Positions 33,011-35,189 of a DNA stretch of 35,189 bases are shown here, piece by piece. This DNA is from Phycisphaeraceae bacterium (GTDB taxonomy: Bacteria; Planctomycetota; Phycisphaerae; Phycisphaerales; UBA1924), in the NCBI GenBank assembly GCA_026128865.1, contig JAHCJE010000016.1, positions 1 through 35,189 of the forward strand. Reading direction: 5' to 3'. The notes beneath the pieces are model-generated. The model was not told the origin of the DNA, did no database searches, and was given only the letters and a program-made list of their open reading frames with translations. Each line of letters begins with the position of its first letter. Positions within the stretch are counted from its first letter, which is position 1. Position numbers and translations under genes: made by a program.

Positions 33011-33054
33011 CCCGCTACGCCGAATGTAGCGGCCCGCTACGCCGCGTGTAGCCC
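33011..33054. repeat. Two tandem 22-base repeats, each a small hairpin
   Basis: Units at 33011-33032 and 33033-33054 match at 18 of 22 positions and each contains the inverted repeat GCTAC...GTAGC with a seven-base loop. They lie two bases after the QueC-like stop. They may act as an RNA-stability or termination structure, or an operator for the following sigma-like gene. No T tract follows. Confidence 0.65.
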
Positions 33055-33165
33055 CGGACGTGCCGGAGCGGCTGCCCGGCAGGACGTCCTCCACGTTCCC
33101 TGATCCACATCTCGCACCGAGCTGCTGCCGGGCCCTGCGGGCGATGTCTGGCACGAGGAGGCGTC

Positions 33166-33732
33166 ATGCCTTCGATCGCAGCAGACCGGGCGCTGACGTG
33201 CGCCGATCGTAGCGGCTCCGCCGCTTTCCCTCCCCTCACCCTCCGGCAGATGAAGTTCCGTACCGAGCGGCTCGGACGCCTCTACACGCTCGCTCCTGAT
33301 CAGGTCGCAGATCTGTGGCAGGAGTTGGCGGCCGAGATCGTGCGCGCGCTGCGCCGGTTCGATCCGACGATCGCCTCGCGGACGACGTTCATGAAGGGTG
33401 TCATGAACCTCTGGTACCGACAGAAGTGCAAGCAACTCCGCCGCGAGGCGGCAGTGCGCGATCGCCTCGTGCCGTTGCCGACCCTTGGCACTGAAGGCAT
33501 GGCTTTCGCCGACCGCCACCACGGTGGCGTGAGCGAAGTGGATGCACGCCTCGATCTCGCCGACCGGATCGCGGACCTGCCGGAGGACCTGTTCGCGCTC
33601 GCCCGTGATCTGCTCGCGGGCAAGTCGGTCCCAGAGATCGCCGCCGAGCGCGGCGTCCACCGGGGGACGGTGAACCGCTTGGTCCTGCGGCTGCGCATCC
33701 ACCTGGTCGATCTCGATCCGGCCGCCAACTAA
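33166..33732 (+). CDS. Sigma-70-like regulator
   Basis: 188 residues. A segment resembling sigma region 2 is at about 35-95 ('LYTLAPDQVADLWQELAAEIVRALRRF...RQKCKQLRRE') and a region-4-like HTH at about 152-182 ('KSVPEIAAERGVHRGTVNRLVLRLRIHL'). The first 28 residues are unstructured. It has a good GAGGAG five bases before ATG 33166; an internal ATG at 33250 would drop the unstructured lead. It could direct transcription of element genes, including those downstream of the repeated bipartite motif; that link is inference. It stands alone, 156 bases after the QueC-like gene. Confidence 0.75.
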   Translation: MPSIAADRALTCADRSGSAAFPPLTLRQMKFRTERLGRLYTLAPDQVADLWQELAAEIVRALRRFDPTIASRTTFMKGVMNLWYRQKCKQLRREAAVRDRLVPLPTLGTEGMAFADRHHGGVSEVDARLDLADRIADLPEDLFALARDLLAGKSVPEIAAERGVHRGTVNRLVLRLRIHLVDLDPAAN

Positions 33733-33733
33733 C

Positions 33734-33772
33734 GCGCGACAAGTGGCGGGCGCGGGCAGAGGGGTATTGGCG
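33734..33772 (+). repeat. Bipartite leader motif, copy 2
   Basis: GCGCGACAA at 33734-33742 and GCAGAGGGGTATTGGCG from 33756, with the same 22-base offset as copy 1 at 27248. Its second block also forms the left arm of a hairpin (33752-33786; GCGGGCAG...CTGCCCGC) that copy 1 does not share. It lies one base after the sigma-like stop and before the Sak4-like gene. Confidence 0.7.
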
Positions 33773-33915
33773 TGCCCCCTGCCCGCAGCCCGCGCACGGA
33801 ACCGCCCGGCCCCGCCGACGAGAGCCTGCCGCTCGTCCGGTTGGGGCAGGGCGATTTCACCCGCGACCTTCGGGCCCAGGACCTCGATCCCCATCACCCC
33901 AAGAACGGAGCCACC

Positions 33916-34656
33916 ATGTCCCTGCTCGACTCGGTGATCACGACCACGACGCCCTCGCCGCCCAAGATCCTCGTCTACGGCACCCCGGGCGTCGGGAAGA
34001 CCACGTTCGCCGCCAGCGCCGGCGCGCTGCTCCTGGACTGCGAGAACGGCGCCGGCGCGGTGCCAGGGCTCACGCGCACTCCGTTCCTCAAGAGCTGGCC
34101 CGAGGTTCAGGCCTGGCTCGCCGAGATCGAGGCCCATCCGCCCGAGGGACTTGGGGCTGTGGCGATCGACACGCTCGACTGGCTCGTGCAGCGCATCGTC
34201 GAGTACGTCGTGATGGACCTCGACAAGAAGAGCAAGGGCGAGGTCACCAACACGCTCTCGTCGGCGCACGGCGGGTACTTCAAGGCCCGCGAGATCGTCA
34301 ACAACATTGTGAGCCGCGACCTGCTCCCGCTGTTCAACGCGATCACCGACCGGGGTATCGCCGTCATCCTGCTGGCGCACGCGGCCAACACCAAGATCAC
34401 CACGCCCGAGGGGTACGACGTGCGCCTTGCCGCGCCGGACATTCCGCAATGGATCGCCCCCACGTTCGTCGAGTGGGCCGACGCCGTGCTCTTCGCGTCG
34501 CGCGAGACGACGGGCGAGCGCGTGCTCACGACCGAGGGAACGAGCAACGTCACCGCCAAGAACCGCTACGGCCTGCCGCCCAAGGTGGGCCTGTCCTGGA
34601 AGGACCTGTCGGACGCGATCCAGAACGGTCTGGAGCGCCAGTCGGCTGGTCGCTGA
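33916..34656 (+). CDS. Phage-type AAA ATPase, Sak4-like
   Basis: 246 residues, a RecA-fold ATPase of the kind encoded in phage recombination modules (AAA_24, Sak4). Walker A GTPGVGKTT is at 22-30 and Walker B 'AVAIDTLDWL' around 81-90. The protein likely acts on single-stranded DNA with its neighbour. The ATG at 33916 is chosen because GGAG lies five bases upstream; an upstream frame to GTG 33772 would add 48 Pro/Arg-rich residues that look non-coding. It is followed after 51 bases by the DUF669 gene, the usual order in phages. Confidence 0.85.
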   Translation: MSLLDSVITTTTPSPPKILVYGTPGVGKTTFAASAGALLLDCENGAGAVPGLTRTPFLKSWPEVQAWLAEIEAHPPEGLGAVAIDTLDWLVQRIVEYVVMDLDKKSKGEVTNTLSSAHGGYFKAREIVNNIVSRDLLPLFNAITDRGIAVILLAHAANTKITTPEGYDVRLAAPDIPQWIAPTFVEWADAVLFASRETTGERVLTTEGTSNVTAKNRYGLPPKVGLSWKDLSDAIQNGLERQSAGR

Positions 34657-34707
34657 TTCCAATCCCCATCACCGCACCACCCATTCGCTCATGAAGGAGT
34701 CCGCTCA

Positions 34708-35178
34708 ATGGCCAGCCTGAACAACTTCGACGCCAACCAGGTCGATCCGTCCGTCGCGCTCGACCCGCTCCCCGCGGGCAAGTACATCGCCGTCGTCTCG
34801 GAGTCCGAGCTCAAGCCGACGAAGGCCGGCGGGGGCAAGTACCTGCAGCTCACGTTCCAGATCATCGAGGGCGAGCACAAGGGCCGCCTGGCGTGGGCCC
34901 GGCTGAACCTCGAGAACAAGAGCGAGATGACGGTGAAGATCGCCCGCGGCGAACTCTCCGCGATCTGCCGCGCCGTCGGCGTGATGCAGCCGCGTGACTC
35001 GGTCGAACTCCACAACGTGCCGCTGGAGATCAACGTCGGGCTGAAGAAGCGAGACGACAACGGCGAGTTTACCAACGTTATCAAGGGCTACGCCAAGAAG
35101 GGCGGCACCGTGGCGTTGACGGCACCGCGTCCCGCCGCGGGCGCGGGCCCAGGGAGCACGCCGCCCTGGAAACGCTGA
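34708..35178 (+). CDS. DUF669 phage protein
   Basis: 156 residues. DUF669 proteins are found next to Sak4-like or other recombination ATPases in phages and are thought to bind single-stranded DNA, since they are predicted to have an OB-like fold. Characteristic parts are 'LPAGKYIAVVSESELKPTKAGGGKYLQLTFQIIEGEHKGRLAWARLNLENKSE' and 'VGLKKRDDNGEFTNVIKGYAKKGG'. The C-terminal tail is flexible (Pro/Gly/Ala) and ends PPWKR. AAGGAG lies eight bases before the ATG. The gene ends 11 bases before the window edge, so the prophage module continues beyond. Confidence 0.88.
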   Translation: MASLNNFDANQVDPSVALDPLPAGKYIAVVSESELKPTKAGGGKYLQLTFQIIEGEHKGRLAWARLNLENKSEMTVKIARGELSAICRAVGVMQPRDSVELHNVPLEINVGLKKRDDNGEFTNVIKGYAKKGGTVALTAPRPAAGAGPGSTPPWKR

Positions 35179-35189
35179 CTCCATCCGGT

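Noticed and set aside
33011..33054. CRISPR array
   Set aside because: Only two direct copies with no spacers and no cas genes in the window.
27248..33772. attL/attR pair of the serine recombinase
   Set aside because: Serine integrase att sites share only a short core, and the two copies sit in matching leader positions with a variable middle, which suits regulation better. Not excluded.
33772..33915. N-terminal extension of the Sak4-like protein from GTG 33772
   Set aside because: Pro/Arg-rich, covers a hairpin and the repeated motif, and a good ribosome site precedes ATG 33916.

Overview
The window is GC-rich (roughly two thirds G+C), gene-dense and carries no eukaryotic or plasmid-like features. 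The housekeeping genes, their arrangement and the style of the accessory genes (recombinase with DUF2924, divergent sigma-like protein) suggest a chromosomal contig of a planctomycete, possibly Phycisphaerae. That placement is inference from protein style; no marker gene in the window settles it.

Positions 1-16300 are ordinary chromosome. In order: the end of an RNase HII-like gene; ribD; ygfZ (convergent with ribD, 3' ends overlapping); an ABC-2 export permease and its ATPase; a small SAM methyltransferase divergent from a UbiD-family decarboxylase; an orphan receiver-domain response regulator; a small unknown protein; dacB (PBP4-type carboxypeptidase); an M28 peptidase; cobalamin-dependent methionine synthase metH; rpmE (bL31, zinc-free form) with a hairpin terminator; and tRNA-Asn(GUU) with a hairpin terminator just after it.

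Positions 16587-27214 are a defence island: a DUF262-DUF1524 (GmrSD-like) protein on the minus strand, divergent from a tightly packed plus-strand operon hsdR-hsdM-hsdS-AAA ATPase-HNH nuclease. The hsdS gene carries about 210 extra C-terminal residues, and the AAA plus HNH pair looks like a Septu (PtuAB)-type module attached to the type I system.

Positions 27215-35189 look like a mobile or prophage-derived element. A coupled operon (small ORF, DUF2924, large serine recombinase, HTH protein) is followed by a two-gene cassette: an unknown 260-residue protein that begins Met-Gly, and a QueC-like ATP pyrophosphatase with a long C-terminal extension. Then come a sigma-70-like regulator, a Sak4-like phage recombination ATPase and a DUF669 protein. 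A bipartite sequence motif with identical internal spacing occurs upstream of both the recombinase operon and the Sak4/DUF669 operon. The element runs off the right end of the window, so its boundary is not visible.

The best candidate for something undescribed is the QueC-like cassette at 30203-33009. It resembles the QueC-like components of Qat and type IV CBASS, but their other components are absent. Second are the type I RM operon with the appended AAA/HNH pair and the fused HsdS tail, and the repeated bipartite leader motif.
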